DNA of 64,000 nt. Origin: Desulfobacterales bacterium (GTDB lineage Bacteria; Desulfobacterota; Desulfobacteria; Desulfobacterales; JAAELO01). The stretch is taken from positions 1 to 64,000 of the forward strand of contig JAAELO010000336.1 of assembly GCA_024226555.1 (NCBI GenBank), in the 5' to 3' direction. The translations under genes were made by a program, and so were the position numbers. The notes beneath the pieces were generated by a model that did no database searches, was not told the origin of the DNA, and worked only from the letters and a program-made list of their open reading frames with translations. Each line of letters begins with the position of its first letter. Within the stretch, counting starts at the first letter, position 1. This document shows, piece after piece, positions 17,642-26,930 of the stretch.

Positions 17642-19324
17642 CTATCGGCGTCTTCTTTTTGATGTACTCCGTGAAGAAGAAGATCTCTTTCTTTCAGATA
17701 GTTCAACCCGAATTTTTCTACCTTCAAGTTGAGCTTTTTTCATTTTTGTCAGAACTTTTTCTGCTACACTTGAATCTACTTCGAAGAAAGAAAACTCTCT
17801 TTTAAGTTCAACCCGACCTATTTGGGAAGCTTTTATTTTGGTATTGTCACAAAGGAGTCTTATTATTGCCCCGGCTCTTATATCATCCATCTTTCCAATA
17901 TTTATAAAGAAGCGTGTGGATTTTCCATCCTTAAGATTTCTTCTAACTTCTTTACCGTTGGCTTTTACCTTGTCTCTTTTATTTTTCTCTCTTGATTTAG
18001 CTGTAACATTGATATCAGATGAATTTTTGTAATATGATAAAAAGCGGTTGAATTCTGTAGATACAAATCTTTTTATTAATTCCTCTTTAGAGACATCAGC
18101 AAGAGTCTCATAAACAGGTTCAAGGAATTTCCCGATCTCTTCCTCATCAACTTTTACAGAAACTAATTTATCAACCATTGAAAAAAGCTGTTTTTCACAA
18201 ATCGCTGAACCCGTAGGTACTTTTGCACGTGTAAATTTTACTCCACTGGCTCTTTCAATATCAGCTAATTTTCTATTTTCCCTTTGGTTCATTAGAGCAA
18301 TTGAAACTCCATGTTTCCCGGCTCTTCCAGTTCTTCCACTTCTGTGTGTATAACTCTCAACTTCATCTGGAAGTCTGTAGTTAATGACATGTGTTATATC
18401 ATCAACATCAATACCACGGGCAGCAACATCCGTTGCTACAAGAAGTCTGATTGATTTTTCACGAAATCTCTTCATTACATTATCTCTTTGACTTTGAGAT
18501 AAGTCTCCATGGAGGGGAGCTGCTTCATAGCCATCTTTAATAAGTTTTTCAGCTATCTGCTGGGTTTCCATTCTGGTTCTACAGAAAACAAGTCCAAAGA
18601 CATTTGGATTAAAATCTATCAGTCTTTTTACAGCAGCATATCTGTCTTTCTCAATGACAACATAGTTCAGGTGGTCGATATTATCTGCCCCAGCATTCTT
18701 CTTGCTTACACTTATCTTAACAGGGTCTGTCATATAATTTTCTGCAATTTTTGCCACTAATTTTGGCATTGTTGCAGAGAAAAGCCATGTTCGTTTATCC
18801 TTTGGTGTTTTGTCCAGGATCGCATCAATATCTTCTTTAAAACCCATATTGAGCATCTCATCAGCTTCATCTAAAACCACGTAAGATACTTTGTTAAGCT
18901 TGATAACTTTCCTTTTCATCAGATCAAAAAGTCTTCCAGGTGTTGCAACAATTATCTGAACGCCTCGTCTTATCTGTGATATCTGTTTTTCTATACTGGC
19001 ACCACCATATACAGCTACTAATTTTGCACCTTTAATGTATTTAGAATAGTTCTTAAAATCTTCTGTGATCTGTAGGCACAACTCTCTTGTTGGACAAATA
19101 ACTAATCCCTGTACATGTTTTTGATCAAAATCAATCAGTTCCATCATTGGAAGGCCAAATGCAGCTGTTTTACCTGTGCCGGTCTGTGCTAAACCCACAA
19201 GATCATTTTCACCTTCAATTATTGCAGGAATAGCTTCTTCCTGAATAGGTGTTGGGTTAACAAAGCCAATTTTTTCAACAGCTTTTATTATTTGACTATT
19301 TAAATTTAATTCACTAAAATCCAT
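17642..19324 (-). CDS. DEAD-box ATP-dependent RNA helicase (DeaD/CsdA-like)
   Basis: The 560-residue protein has all core motifs: Q motif (NPTPIQEEAIP), motif I (AQTGTGKTAA), II (VLDEADEML), III (SAT), V (VATDVAARGIDVDD) and VI (HRSGRTGRAG). A C-terminal DbpA-type RNA-binding domain (about 470-545: FFINIGKMDDIRAGAIIRLL) and a basic tail (RSSSSRSTSKRRRR) follow. This is the DeaD/CsdA architecture, acting in ribosome assembly and mRNA unwinding, often at low temperature. It is a single gene with its own terminator. Confidence 0.93.
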   Translation of the reverse strand: MDFSELNLNSQIIKAVEKIGFVNPTPIQEEAIPAIIEGENDLVGLAQTGTGKTAAFGLPMMELIDFDQKHVQGLVICPTRELCLQITEDFKNYSKYIKGAKLVAVYGGASIEKQISQIRRGVQIIVATPGRLFDLMKRKVIKLNKVSYVVLDEADEMLNMGFKEDIDAILDKTPKDKRTWLFSATMPKLVAKIAENYMTDPVKISVSKKNAGADNIDHLNYVVIEKDRYAAVKRLIDFNPNVFGLVFCRTRMETQQIAEKLIKDGYEAAPLHGDLSQSQRDNVMKRFREKSIRLLVATDVAARGIDVDDITHVINYRLPDEVESYTHRSGRTGRAGKHGVSIALMNQRENRKLADIERASGVKFTRAKVPTGSAICEKQLFSMVDKLVSVKVDEEEIGKFLEPVYETLADVSKEELIKRFVSTEFNRFLSYYKNSSDINVTAKSREKNKRDKVKANGKEVRRNLKDGKSTRFFINIGKMDDIRAGAIIRLLCDNTKIKASQIGRVELKREFSFFEVDSSVAEKVLTKMKKAQLEGRKIRVELSERKRSSSSRSTSKRRRR

Positions 19325-19629
19325 CGATTCTCTTTCATGTTATTAAATGTTACATTTGATTTTAATCAAAATTATTTTACGAAACTTTTCAAAATACATG
19401 TAATTCATAAATATTACAATATAAAAATGTATTATTCAAAATTTAAACACACTTTATTTATGTATTATTCCACTTTTTCATTATTATTAATAATTTGATA
19501 ATTTAATTTCTATTGTTTCTACTGATATTGACAGAGGAATTTTATTAATTTAGAATATTTCAAAATAATATACTTTTTAAAGAAAATTGTAATAATAAAT
19601 TTGAAGGTTGTTTAAAAGGATATTCATTT
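19325..19629. other. AT-rich divergent intergenic region
   Basis: These 305 bases separate the divergent helicase and UPF0173 genes and must hold both promoters. The sequence is very AT-rich and I see no gene, clear hairpin or repeat in it. Confidence 0.5.
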
Positions 19630-20316
19630 ATGGAACTCAATATTATATCGTTAGGGCATTCAGCACTTCTATTTGATACAGGGAAATATAAGATCCTTAT
19701 AGATCCCTTTATAAACGAAAATCCTAAAAGTACTATAAAACCAGATGTTTTAAATCCTGACTATATTGTTATCACACATGGTCATGGCGATCATATTGGT
19801 GATACCATAGAAATTGCAAAAAGGTCTGGTGCGAAAGTAGTTGCAAATTTTGAGATCAGCAACTGGTTAAATGGTAATGGTGTTTCAAATACGCATCCAA
19901 TGAACATTGGAGGGAGTTTTGAATTTCCATTTGGAAAATTGAAACAGACAATTGCTCATCATAGTTCAATACTTCCCGATGGTTCATATGGTGGAAACCC
20001 TTCTGGTCTGATCTTTTATTTTGAAAATTTTAAAGTTTATTTTGCAGGTGACACCGGACTTTTTCTGGATATGAAGCTTATTGGTGAGGAGGAGCTTGAT
20101 CTTGCGATACTTCCTATTGGAGATAACTTTACAATGGGACCTTCAGATGCTTTAAAAGCAGTTGGTTTTCTAAACCCCAAAAAAATAATCCCGGTACATT
20201 ACGGCACATTTGATGCGATAGGGCAGGATCCAGAAAAATTTAAAGATATGGTTGGGGCTAAATATCCAGATGTTGAGACTGTTGTTTTGAGAGCAGGTGC
20301 AAAATATTGTTCATAA
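19630..20316 (+). CDS. Metal-dependent hydrolase, UPF0173 (metallo-beta-lactamase fold)
   Basis: The 228-residue protein shows the metal-binding motif THGHGDHIGD (HxHxDH, about residues 53-62), a later AHHSS and AGDTGLF aspartate motif, and a final PVHYGTFD histidine. The opening GHSALLFDTGKYKILIDPF and overall length match UPF0173. Members are predicted Zn-dependent hydrolases of unknown substrate. A ribosome-binding AAAGGA lies about 10 bp before the ATG. It is the last host gene before the tRNA genes. Confidence 0.9.
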   Translation: MELNIISLGHSALLFDTGKYKILIDPFINENPKSTIKPDVLNPDYIVITHGHGDHIGDTIEIAKRSGAKVVANFEISNWLNGNGVSNTHPMNIGGSFEFPFGKLKQTIAHHSSILPDGSYGGNPSGLIFYFENFKVYFAGDTGLFLDMKLIGEEELDLAILPIGDNFTMGPSDALKAVGFLNPKKIIPVHYGTFDAIGQDPEKFKDMVGAKYPDVETVVLRAGAKYCS

Positions 20317-20396
20317 AAAACTTAAATCTGTAAAATTAAGGTTTAAATAATTATTTAACCTAAATTTTAATAGATTAAAACTGAAGAGGGAAAAAA

Positions 20397-20473
20397 TGGG
20401 GTGAGTGAAGGGGCTTGAACCCTCGGCCACCAGGATCACAACCTAGTGCTCTACCAACTGAGCTACACCCACC
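20397..20473 (-). tRNA. tRNA-His (GTG)
   Basis: Read on the minus strand this is a complete cloverleaf with the extra G(-1), acceptor stem GTGGGTG/CACTCAC (one G-U pair), loop TTGTGAT with anticodon GTG, TTCAA T-loop, C discriminator paired to G(-1) and encoded CCA. G(-1) is the hallmark of tRNA-His. Confidence 0.95.
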
Positions 20474-20536
20474 ATATTAAGAATCGAACCAAGGTTAATA
20501 TTTTACTGTTAGATTTTTGTAAAAGATTTTCAGTCT

Positions 20537-20581
20537 TGGTGCGCCCGGCAGGATTCGAACCTGCGACCTGCGGATTCGAAG
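20537..20581 (-). other. attL: 3' half of tRNA-Arg (TCG) at the prophage boundary
   Basis: On the minus strand the segment matches a tRNA from the anticodon loop (CTTCGAA, anticodon TCG) through the variable and T arms to the acceptor 3' strand and CCA (CGGGCGCACCA). The bases that should form the 5' half of the anticodon stem are absent: sequence beyond 20581 is unrelated. This is the remnant left when a phage integrates by crossover in the anticodon loop. The complete tRNA-Arg should be at the other end of the prophage. Confidence 0.88.
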
Positions 20582-20652
20582 ACCTACTATAAAAACTAAT
20601 ACAAACATAGATATCGTAAACGTTAGTATTCTGGGCGTTTTAGAATTTGCTT

Positions 20653-20716
20653 TTAGAAACTTTTAAAAATTTTTAAAAACTTTTAATTTCATAGGGCACA
20701 ATTTAGGCACAATTTT
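20653..20716. promoter_or_regulatory. Putative integrase arm-type repeats next to attL
   Basis: GGCACAATTT occurs twice head to tail (20695-20704 and 20706-20715), preceded by repeated AAACTTTTAAAAATTTTT-like tracts. Their position just inside the attachment core fits arm-type binding sites of a tyrosine recombinase. The stretch 20582-20808 holds no gene. Confidence 0.45.
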
Positions 20717-20808
20717 TTATTTACGCCTCTTAATTATTAAAAGCAGGGTTCAAAGAAGAAACTATTTAATTAACGGTCATTCATAAAATAATTCGTATGG
20801 TCTCTTTA

Positions 20809-21534
20809 TTAAGCCATATCAAATTCAATTTTGTAGTTTTCAACTTCTGAATCAGGAAGCTCGTTAATTTCGTCCTCAATCTCTTCAAGCCTTGCAAATG
20901 AATTATTTATGTGATTTCTAACAGCAAGTCCCATTTTAATAATGTCTGAGTTGGTAACATCACGCCAGCCTGATAACGTTTTCCATTTTGTTGTTACTGA
21001 ATTTTCAAGATCCTGTGCAGCAATGAGAAAAGCCCCAAAAATTTTAGTTTGACCCGTATCATCTGTTTCCAGGTTAAAGTCAACACAAGATAACCCGACC
21101 ACTGAAACTCCCGATATTTCATAAATTTTACGAGCTGATTTGGCTTCACTTAATTTAGATTCACGCATGGAATCATAATCTATAATCCATGAGGTACCGT
21201 TATGCTCATTCGAAAAATCTGGCGGTACTGTATCCATTACTTCTTCAGGAACAAGCTCACCTATTGCCGTTATTTCAACCTTGGTACCATCTTTTTTATA
21301 GTAACTTGTCCCCCTGAGATCATCATGCACCACCCAAGAACCACCCTCAGTACAATGTATCGGAACACTACCCTCTTCAGTAAGGAATCGTGCTATTTTT
21401 CCTTTCTGGAACTCTGGAGGTATATCTAATGTTTCAAAAGCTGCAATTATTTTTTTATCGTCAATGCCGATTTCATATGCTCCGGTTCCATTTAAAACAC
21501 CTGTTTTTTCATCATAAGTATAAGTTGTATTCAT
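20809..21534 (-). CDS. Phage tail fibre-associated protein, DUF4376-like
   Basis: The 241-residue protein follows the tail fibre gene by 7 bp at the left end of the phage. Its C-terminal third (KWKTLSGWRDVTNSDIIKMGLAVRNHINNSFARLEEI, quoted in part as GLAVRNHINNSFARL) resembles DUF4376 domains found in tail fibre chaperones and fibre-end proteins. The N-terminal part carries a small GTSYYKKDGTKVEI segment of unknown fold. The likely role is assembly or host-range modulation of the fibre. Confidence in the DUF assignment is moderate. Confidence 0.6.
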   Translation of the reverse strand: MNTTYTYDEKTGVLNGTGAYEIGIDDKKIIAAFETLDIPPEFQKGKIARFLTEEGSVPIHCTEGGSWVVHDDLRGTSYYKKDGTKVEITAIGELVPEEVMDTVPPDFSNEHNGTSWIIDYDSMRESKLSEAKSARKIYEISGVSVVGLSCVDFNLETDDTGQTKIFGAFLIAAQDLENSVTTKWKTLSGWRDVTNSDIIKMGLAVRNHINNSFARLEEIEDEINELPDSEVENYKIEFDMA

Positions 21535-21541
21535 AATCTCT

Positions 21542-22702
21542 CTAATATTTGATTAAAAATTGCACGTTAATATTTATAGGGTTCGCTTGGTTTCCCCCTG
21601 AATAATCACCATAATTATTTCGTACGGTCTGACCCGTTGTAGTACCTTGAGGCGTACCATTTCCAGCCATAGGACTATAAGGTGAAAGAACTTTTTTATG
21701 CCTGTGGCTTTTGTTTTGAGATAACTGCCTTGTTCCTACATAATCACCAGTTATTGAGGTACCTAACCGATACAAACGAGAATCTCGGTTCGGATCGTTT
21801 ACTGAACCATTAGCCCAACCCCTCAAAAACATACCTCTGTAATCGGGTATATAAAAATATTCATCTGAGCTATAACCATAAAATGTTTCAATAACATCGT
21901 ATAAATTTGAGTAAGTAGCTCTTAAAAGAGACGCCCCATTACATTCAAGGAAACCAGGTGGTTTTACCTCAAGCGGCCAAATAATAATGGAACCAACTGG
22001 CATAAATCCGAATGTTGAAACAGGTATTGAACTAATATTGCCTTCAGAATCAGATTGGATGAGACCATCGGTTAAATTAGAAACCTGAACTCCCCCGGTT
22101 AGAACCGATTTATTAGTCGCCTTGTTTGCAATCTCCCTGAATTCATTAGGCGTTAGTGATTTTATGCTACCACCATTAGGCCGACCAATAACAGAATCCT
22201 CATTGATAGTCAGCGTGTGCGGTTGTTCAGCAATGTCAGATTTAAATATTGTATTTTCACCAAAGTCAGCTCGTAAAATATTTCCTTCAGATGGAAGAGT
22301 AATACTTATGTTCTCTGTATTCCCTATCTTTATGTATAGCTTTTCAACCTGTTCTATTCCAGTTGGTACAGTTTTATCCGGAAGAAAATTTGAATCAGCT
22401 TCATGATCATAACAAAAAAGAATCTCTTTGGTTTCGACCTCTGGATCTTTAATATAAAGCCCTGTTTCATGAACATAAAAACCCTCTGTTACATCATCAT
22501 TTCTATACGAAATAGTGATACATAAGGTTTCATTATCAACAAACTCTCTGTTATTTATTTGAACGTCCATTTTGTACGAAATTAATTCCGTGAATGTTAA
22601 CGGATCTCCAGAAAGCTCACCATTTCCAATTTCAGCCCTAACAAATTCAATATTTACATCCATAAGAGCAAGGACATTAAGCCCCTTTGTCGTTATAATC
22701 AT
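21542..22702 (-). CDS. Phage tail fibre protein with collar domain
   Basis: The 386-residue protein has an N-terminal baseplate-attachment region of the tail-collar fibre type (roughly 1-150; VDNETLCITISYRNDD, YVHETGLYI) and a C-terminal phage collar domain (about 235-340; GSIIIWPLEVKPPGFLECNG, YIPDYRGMFLRGW). The tip is glycine and asparagine rich (GNQANPININVQFLIKY). It should bind the host surface receptor. It overlaps the gpI gene by 4 nt. No reverse transcriptase or template repeat suggests diversity generation. Confidence 0.88.
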   Translation of the reverse strand: MIITTKGLNVLALMDVNIEFVRAEIGNGELSGDPLTFTELISYKMDVQINNREFVDNETLCITISYRNDDVTEGFYVHETGLYIKDPEVETKEILFCYDHEADSNFLPDKTVPTGIEQVEKLYIKIGNTENISITLPSEGNILRADFGENTIFKSDIAEQPHTLTINEDSVIGRPNGGSIKSLTPNEFREIANKATNKSVLTGGVQVSNLTDGLIQSDSEGNISSIPVSTFGFMPVGSIIIWPLEVKPPGFLECNGASLLRATYSNLYDVIETFYGYSSDEYFYIPDYRGMFLRGWANGSVNDPNRDSRLYRLGTSITGDYVGTRQLSQNKSHRHKKVLSPYSPMAGNGTPQGTTTGQTVRNNYGDYSGGNQANPININVQFLIKY

Positions 22703-23265
22703 AACCTTCCTCTTTTTTTGATTGAATATACTTTCTTTACAATCCCAACAGATAGAACAGAGTTTCTATTATTTTGAGTGACAATATCCTCGAGAACACT
22801 TCTTTTGTTTTTTACAGATTCAACTCCCTCAAATAATGTTTGATAATCAGAAGTTTTCTTTAATATGCTCTCCGTTGAAATCTTAAAATGATATGGATCT
22901 CCTCCATATTCCCACCACTCAAGAAGAGTGCCTTCACCAAAAACCGTTGTAATTACATCTTCCACAGCTGAAGGCGTTCCGCGTCGCTTATGCCAGGCAA
23001 TTGATTGTTTAACGAGCTCTCTTTTTTTCTCAATTGAAAACTCTTCATCCCAAAACGGTGTTTTAAAAGCCCAGGCAAGATGAGAAAGGAGATCTTCATT
23101 CTCAAGTTCTTCGATCCTGGAATAGATAAGAAGTTCGTTAATACCTGAATTTACATTTTGAAGCTCAGTATCAAGGGAAGTTGCAGCAGCTTTGATTGTT
23201 TCATCCTCTGCAACAGAGTCTGGAAGAAGATCAACGAAACTTATTTTATCAAGAGCTTTACTCAT
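22699..23265 (-). CDS. Phage tail protein I (baseplate)
   Basis: The 188-residue protein matches P2 gpI (PF09684): LLPDSVAEDETIKAAATSLD, HLAWAFKTPFWDEEF, AWHKRRGTPSAVEDVITTVFG and WWEYGGDPYHFKI. gpI forms part of the baseplate and joins the tail fibre to gpJ. It overlaps the J gene by 8 nt and the fibre gene by 4 nt, preserving the P2 order W-J-I-fibre. Confidence 0.92.
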   Translation of the reverse strand: MSKALDKISFVDLLPDSVAEDETIKAAATSLDTELQNVNSGINELLIYSRIEELENEDLLSHLAWAFKTPFWDEEFSIEKKRELVKQSIAWHKRRGTPSAVEDVITTVFGEGTLLEWWEYGGDPYHFKISTESILKKTSDYQTLFEGVESVKNKRSVLEDIVTQNNRNSVLSVGIVKKVYSIKKRGRL

Positions 23266-24379
23266 CTTCAGCCCCCATATATGTAAAGGTTATATTCTCA
23301 TTTTCAATAGATATTTGAGTTGATGTTAATTTAAGATAATCAGGAGAATTAATTACAACTCTTTTAGCACCTGCTGTAATCAACAATTGATTCAAGATAT
23401 CCGGGCTTCTGTCACGTCCCAGTTTTTCTTTTTGCCAGGTTATGAAATTATCTTTTGCTGTTTGAATACTCGCTTTAACGCTTTCAGCATTAGATAAATC
23501 AGAATTTTTTATATAGTACTGAACATTCAGATCATAATTTATAACTTCCGGATCAATAACAGATACTTTATCCGTAAGAGGCCTTACTGTTTTATCTGAA
23601 ACAATTGAATTGACAGCATCTTTAATTTCCTGAGAAGGGACCTTTCCTCCTTTTTCTAAAACACAGATCTCAACCTCTCCAGGATTTGGACTTGAAATCG
23701 TAACATCAGAAATATCCTGGTGAGCAGATCTTACAAAATATTCATATGCTACTTCCGGCCCAGCTGTACTAAATCTTGAAGGTGCTTCATTGATTCTTAA
23801 CCGATAAGCACTATCTGATTCCGTATCTGCACCACCTGAAGTTGTTGTGATATTTGAAACTTCTTTTACAAATGAAATAGTATCAACAAGCTTTATTATT
23901 TGCCCTGGTAAATAATTATTTCCAATTTCACCTGGTGTTTGACATGTAACAGGAACTTCAACAGAAGTATTACCAACATCAATTTGATAGTCTTCATCAG
24001 CAGAAAAAAACAGTTTCCCATCAGGAGAAACCCTTGTTCCTTGCAGAATTGAAATTACTTCTGTGTAAGCCTGTGCCAGTGAAAAACGCATTGTTGTTTT
24101 TGCCGGTTGTTCCGGAAGTCGTTCTGTTTCAACAAGAGCTCCCAAATGATCAAGGTTTTCATTCTCTGCATATGCAAGTAAGTTTTGTTTTCCAGTCTTA
24201 TTTATTAATACTTTTTGCTGTCCAATGATAACTGCTAGAGATTCAAGAAAAAGCCTTTCAGGATCTGCCGGAGCAAGAGAACGACCTGTAATACCTTCAT
24301 ATGTAGTTATTATATTTTGTCTGACGTTTTCTGTATCATCATCAACAAAACTTACTTCTTTTAAAGAATCAAGATTCAA
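23258..24379 (-). CDS. Baseplate assembly protein J
   Basis: The 373-residue protein is a gpJ homologue (PF04865): YEGITGRSLAPADPERLFLESLA at the N-terminus, then FSADEDYQIDVGNTSVEVPVTC and GGADTESDSAYRLRI. gpJ proteins make the peripheral wedge of P2-type and T6SS-like baseplates. It overlaps gpW by 11 nt. Confidence 0.93.
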   Translation of the reverse strand: MNLDSLKEVSFVDDDTENVRQNIITTYEGITGRSLAPADPERLFLESLAVIIGQQKVLINKTGKQNLLAYAENENLDHLGALVETERLPEQPAKTTMRFSLAQAYTEVISILQGTRVSPDGKLFFSADEDYQIDVGNTSVEVPVTCQTPGEIGNNYLPGQIIKLVDTISFVKEVSNITTTSGGADTESDSAYRLRINEAPSRFSTAGPEVAYEYFVRSAHQDISDVTISSPNPGEVEICVLEKGGKVPSQEIKDAVNSIVSDKTVRPLTDKVSVIDPEVINYDLNVQYYIKNSDLSNAESVKASIQTAKDNFITWQKEKLGRDRSPDILNQLLITAGAKRVVINSPDYLKLTSTQISIENENITFTYMGAEDE

Positions 24380-24677
24380 TTTCTATCTCCACTATTGGTT
24401 TTAAAATACCTTCAATAAGCTCATTATCATTTTTAAATGAGACGTTTTTTACTTTTACACCTGGTACCTGTTTTTCAACTTCATCAATTACATTTGATAT
24501 TGCTAAAACTTTTGCAACTGGAAGAGGTTTATCAATGAAAGAAAAATCAATGCCAAATCCTCTATCAAAAGGAACTGAACATTTAACAGATTTAAGAACT
24601 GTTCTTATTTGCTGGATAATTCGCCCGGCACCTGTAGCACCAATAACAATTTTTGTGTCATCAAGCCCTATAATCAT
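24369..24677 (-). CDS. Baseplate wedge protein W (GP25-like)
   Basis: The 102-residue protein matches the GPW/gp25 family: IRQIRTVLKSVKCSVPFDRGFGIDFSFIDKP (here IQQIRTVLKSVKCSVPFDRG then FGIDFSFIDKP) and a C-terminal VKNVSFKNDN segment. It contacts the sheath and baseplate. Despite the old name GP25-like lysozyme, the family is structural. It abuts the GpU-like gene. Confidence 0.9.
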   Translation of the reverse strand: MIIGLDDTKIVIGATGAGRIIQQIRTVLKSVKCSVPFDRGFGIDFSFIDKPLPVAKVLAISNVIDEVEKQVPGVKVKNVSFKNDNELIEGILKPIVEIEIES

Positions 24678-25063
24678 CAGCTATACTCCCTTAATTTTAC
24701 AGAGCATTTTAAATATATAAGATTGCCTTCTGTGGTGAATTTTTCCCAGTCCTCAGAAACCTCTTCCAATACGTATTCACCAAAGCGATGTTCACCCAGA
24801 TTAAGTCTATAAGCCTTACCGGAATGAACAACGTGATACATAATTAACATATAGTCCCTCGGGTTTATTCCTAATCCAGCATGCAAATGAATCTCAAAAT
24901 TCAGATCAGAAAGATCCGGACCAAGAAATTCAAGAACAGGTTTTTTTGAAATGATAGTATGCTTTGCATATCTAGCTTTCACAGTTCTCTTAAGACCTAA
25001 GATTGTGTGAACAACCTGATCGCTCACTTCAAAAACAATATTTCCAAATGTTCCTACTATCAT
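24677..25063 (-). CDS. GpU-like tail protein
   Basis: The 128-residue protein resembles P2 GpU (PF06995): an N-terminal VGTFGNIVFEVSD, then a KPVLEFLGPDLSDLNFEIHL segment and a FTTEGNLIYLKCSVKLREYS ending. GpU proteins act at the tail terminus or with the baseplate hub. In P2 the gene sits beside the tape measure; here it lies between V and W, an altered order. The family call is by eye. Confidence 0.65.
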   Translation of the reverse strand: MIVGTFGNIVFEVSDQVVHTILGLKRTVKARYAKHTIISKKPVLEFLGPDLSDLNFEIHLHAGLGINPRDYMLIMYHVVHSGKAYRLNLGEHRFGEYVLEEVSEDWEKFTTEGNLIYLKCSVKLREYS

Positions 25064-25065
25064 TT

Positions 25066-25257
25066 TTAGTCAATATACCCTTCAAGATCATTGCCATCGA
25101 CCGTAATCTTAACCTTGGTATTACTCTGGCTATATTCTTCAACGATTGCCTCAGCGATAGCATCGCACCAGGTTATGAAAACCGGTTGATCACTTCCAAG
25201 AGATTTAGCTTTTAATTTAGTTTGAATCTTTAGTGATAAACTTTCTTTATTTGCCAT
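25066..25257 (-). CDS. Small conserved phage baseplate-region protein
   Basis: A 63-residue protein starting MANKESLSLK. I place the start at 25257 because it overlaps the gpV stop codon as TAATG, while the longer frame to 25311 would run inside gpV. It contains ITWCDAIAEAIVEEY. I do not recognise the family; position between V and U suggests a structural or assembly role. Confidence 0.6.
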   Translation of the reverse strand: MANKESLSLKIQTKLKAKSLGSDQPVFITWCDAIAEAIVEEYSQSNTKVKITVDGNDLEGYID

Positions 25258-25928
25258 TATGGCGTTACCTTTAACGTTTCTGTTCCTGAATGAGTAAGAC
25301 CTAAAGGACAAGGATTACCCGAATGCACACAATTTACAGAAGGGTTTTCTCCCATTAAAATTTTCGGGCTTTTAACAATTACCTCAATTTCAGAAGTTAT
25401 TTCTGCTTTTTCAGAAACAACAGCTTTTAAATTCTTTGCAATAATTTCAGCTGTCTCAGAAACATTTATATTTGAATTCTTTGTAGTAATCACTGTGTTT
25501 TCGGCAACCACCGCATTAAGATTTTTACATTTGACTTCAATATCACCTGCAGCACTTAGAATATCGATAGTTAGTTTATGAGAATCTCTATCATACTCAA
25601 GAATTGCATTATCTTTAAATTTGATATGAGCTTTTGAAGATCCCTCAACAGGGGCAGAATCAACACCAGAAAACATACTTCCAATAACAAAACCCTGGGT
25701 TACATCAAATGGAAGAAAAACACATAAAACCTGTTCTCCAATATCCGGCATAAACTGAAACTTATCATCCTGGGTTTTCGGGAAAAGCACTGGTAGCTCG
25801 TGAGTAGAAACATCATTAATCATAACTCTTACGTTACCACCTTTCACTTCAGAAATAATCCCGACTCGAATAAGCTTATCGAGTTTAGTTTCAAGCTCTT
25901 CAACTCTTCTTTTAAGTTCTACAATCAA
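25257..25928 (-). CDS. Baseplate assembly protein V (spike)
   Basis: The 223-residue protein has an N-terminal coiled stretch (LKRRVEELETKLDKLIRVG), an OB fold (GNVRVMINDVSTHELPVLFP, FMPDIGEQVLCVFLPFDVTQGFVIG) and a repetitive beta-helix region of alternating A-E-I-T-type strands ending in CVHSGNPCPLGLTHSG. This is the gpV/gp45 spike that forms the needle tip of the tail. It overlaps gpD by 4 nt. Confidence 0.9.
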   Translation of the reverse strand: MIVELKRRVEELETKLDKLIRVGIISEVKGGNVRVMINDVSTHELPVLFPKTQDDKFQFMPDIGEQVLCVFLPFDVTQGFVIGSMFSGVDSAPVEGSSKAHIKFKDNAILEYDRDSHKLTIDILSAAGDIEVKCKNLNAVVAENTVITTKNSNINVSETAEIIAKNLKAVVSEKAEITSEIEVIVKSPKILMGENPSVNCVHSGNPCPLGLTHSGTETLKVTP

Positions 25929-26929
25929 TATTCAAGTACCTTTCTGATTTTTATGGAAGTGACATATGAAGAGCCAATGTCATGCTTTGCTTCTTCTATA
26001 AAATATTTACCTGAAAAAACTCCAAAGCCTATCAAATCAAGATTAATACCAGCACGAAGAAGAGGATTTCCAAGGAGTTTCATGTTTCCTGTATCACCGG
26101 ATTCATTCTTTTTTCTTAATGCGTTTTTGGCCAGCTCTTCAGCTTTTACTTTTGTCATTGAGCCTCGATCAAGGGCCAGAACCTCATCAAAAACATCAGC
26201 ACCAGGAGGAGACCACCTGAATTTTTCCGGACTTTTATCTTCAATATTCTGATAAAGAAGAATTACAGCAGAATAGGTATCATGTGCTTTTGAATTAAAA
26301 CTACACGATTCAATATTTGAAACACCTTTCTCAATAACCAGTGTCGGTGGTTTTTCTTCATATTTTTTTCCGGAATAAACTACTATTTTTTCGGATTGTA
26401 ATTTTAACTTTAAACCATATTCATTTGTAATATTCTTAAGAAAAGTCAGATCACTTTCATCCTGTGACACTCTTTCAATAAGAATCTCTTCATCCACCGA
26501 ATAAACATGTTTAAGTCCATGGTACTTTGCAATACTACTAACAACCTCACCTAATGATATATTTTCATATGTTCTTTTCTGCCTGGTATTTAATCCATTT
26601 ATCTTTGCCGGATCTTTTTTGCCGGATGAATCAACAGAACTGACTGCTTTCATCTTAAAAATTGCCGGTGGTTCAGATGCTGATACATCATCAATTGTAA
26701 ATATCCCGGGGTTCAATTTAGTTTCATTAAAAATAATATTAAACTTCAGTTTTGCCCCTTTATGTGGAAACCATCCATTAGTCCATTTTCCACTTTTATT
26801 ATCCAGAGTAATATGAAGGTCATCTTTTTTACCATGGGCAAAATCGGTATATGAGAGAGACTCAAGATATTGATTAATGCTTTCAGAGATATCTTTATCA
26901 TTATAACTTATATCAATAGTAACTTTCAT
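25925..26929 (-). CDS. Phage late control gene D protein (tail hub)
   Basis: The 334-residue protein matches gpD/gp27-type hub proteins (PF05954): DISYNDKDISESINQYLESLSYTD, WFPHKGAKLKFNI, and a central ESDLTFLKNITNEYGLKLKL motif. It forms the hub ring between tube and spike. The name late control reflects an old genetic effect in P2; the role here is structural. It is 1 bp from gpX. Confidence 0.92.
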   Translation of the reverse strand: MKVTIDISYNDKDISESINQYLESLSYTDFAHGKKDDLHITLDNKSGKWTNGWFPHKGAKLKFNIIFNETKLNPGIFTIDDVSASEPPAIFKMKAVSSVDSSGKKDPAKINGLNTRQKRTYENISLGEVVSSIAKYHGLKHVYSVDEEILIERVSQDESDLTFLKNITNEYGLKLKLQSEKIVVYSGKKYEEKPPTLVIEKGVSNIESCSFNSKAHDTYSAVILLYQNIEDKSPEKFRWSPPGADVFDEVLALDRGSMTKVKAEELAKNALRKKNESGDTGNMKLLGNPLLRAGINLDLIGFGVFSGKYFIEEAKHDIGSSYVTSIKIRKVLEY

Positions 26930-26930
26930 A

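Noticed and set aside
20809-22702. Diversity-generating retroelement at the tail fibre gene
   Set aside because: No reverse transcriptase or template repeat is visible near the fibre gene in this window.
25258-25311. Longer start of the small gene between V and U
   Set aside because: It would overlap gpV by 55 bp; the TAATG overlap at 25257 is the better start.
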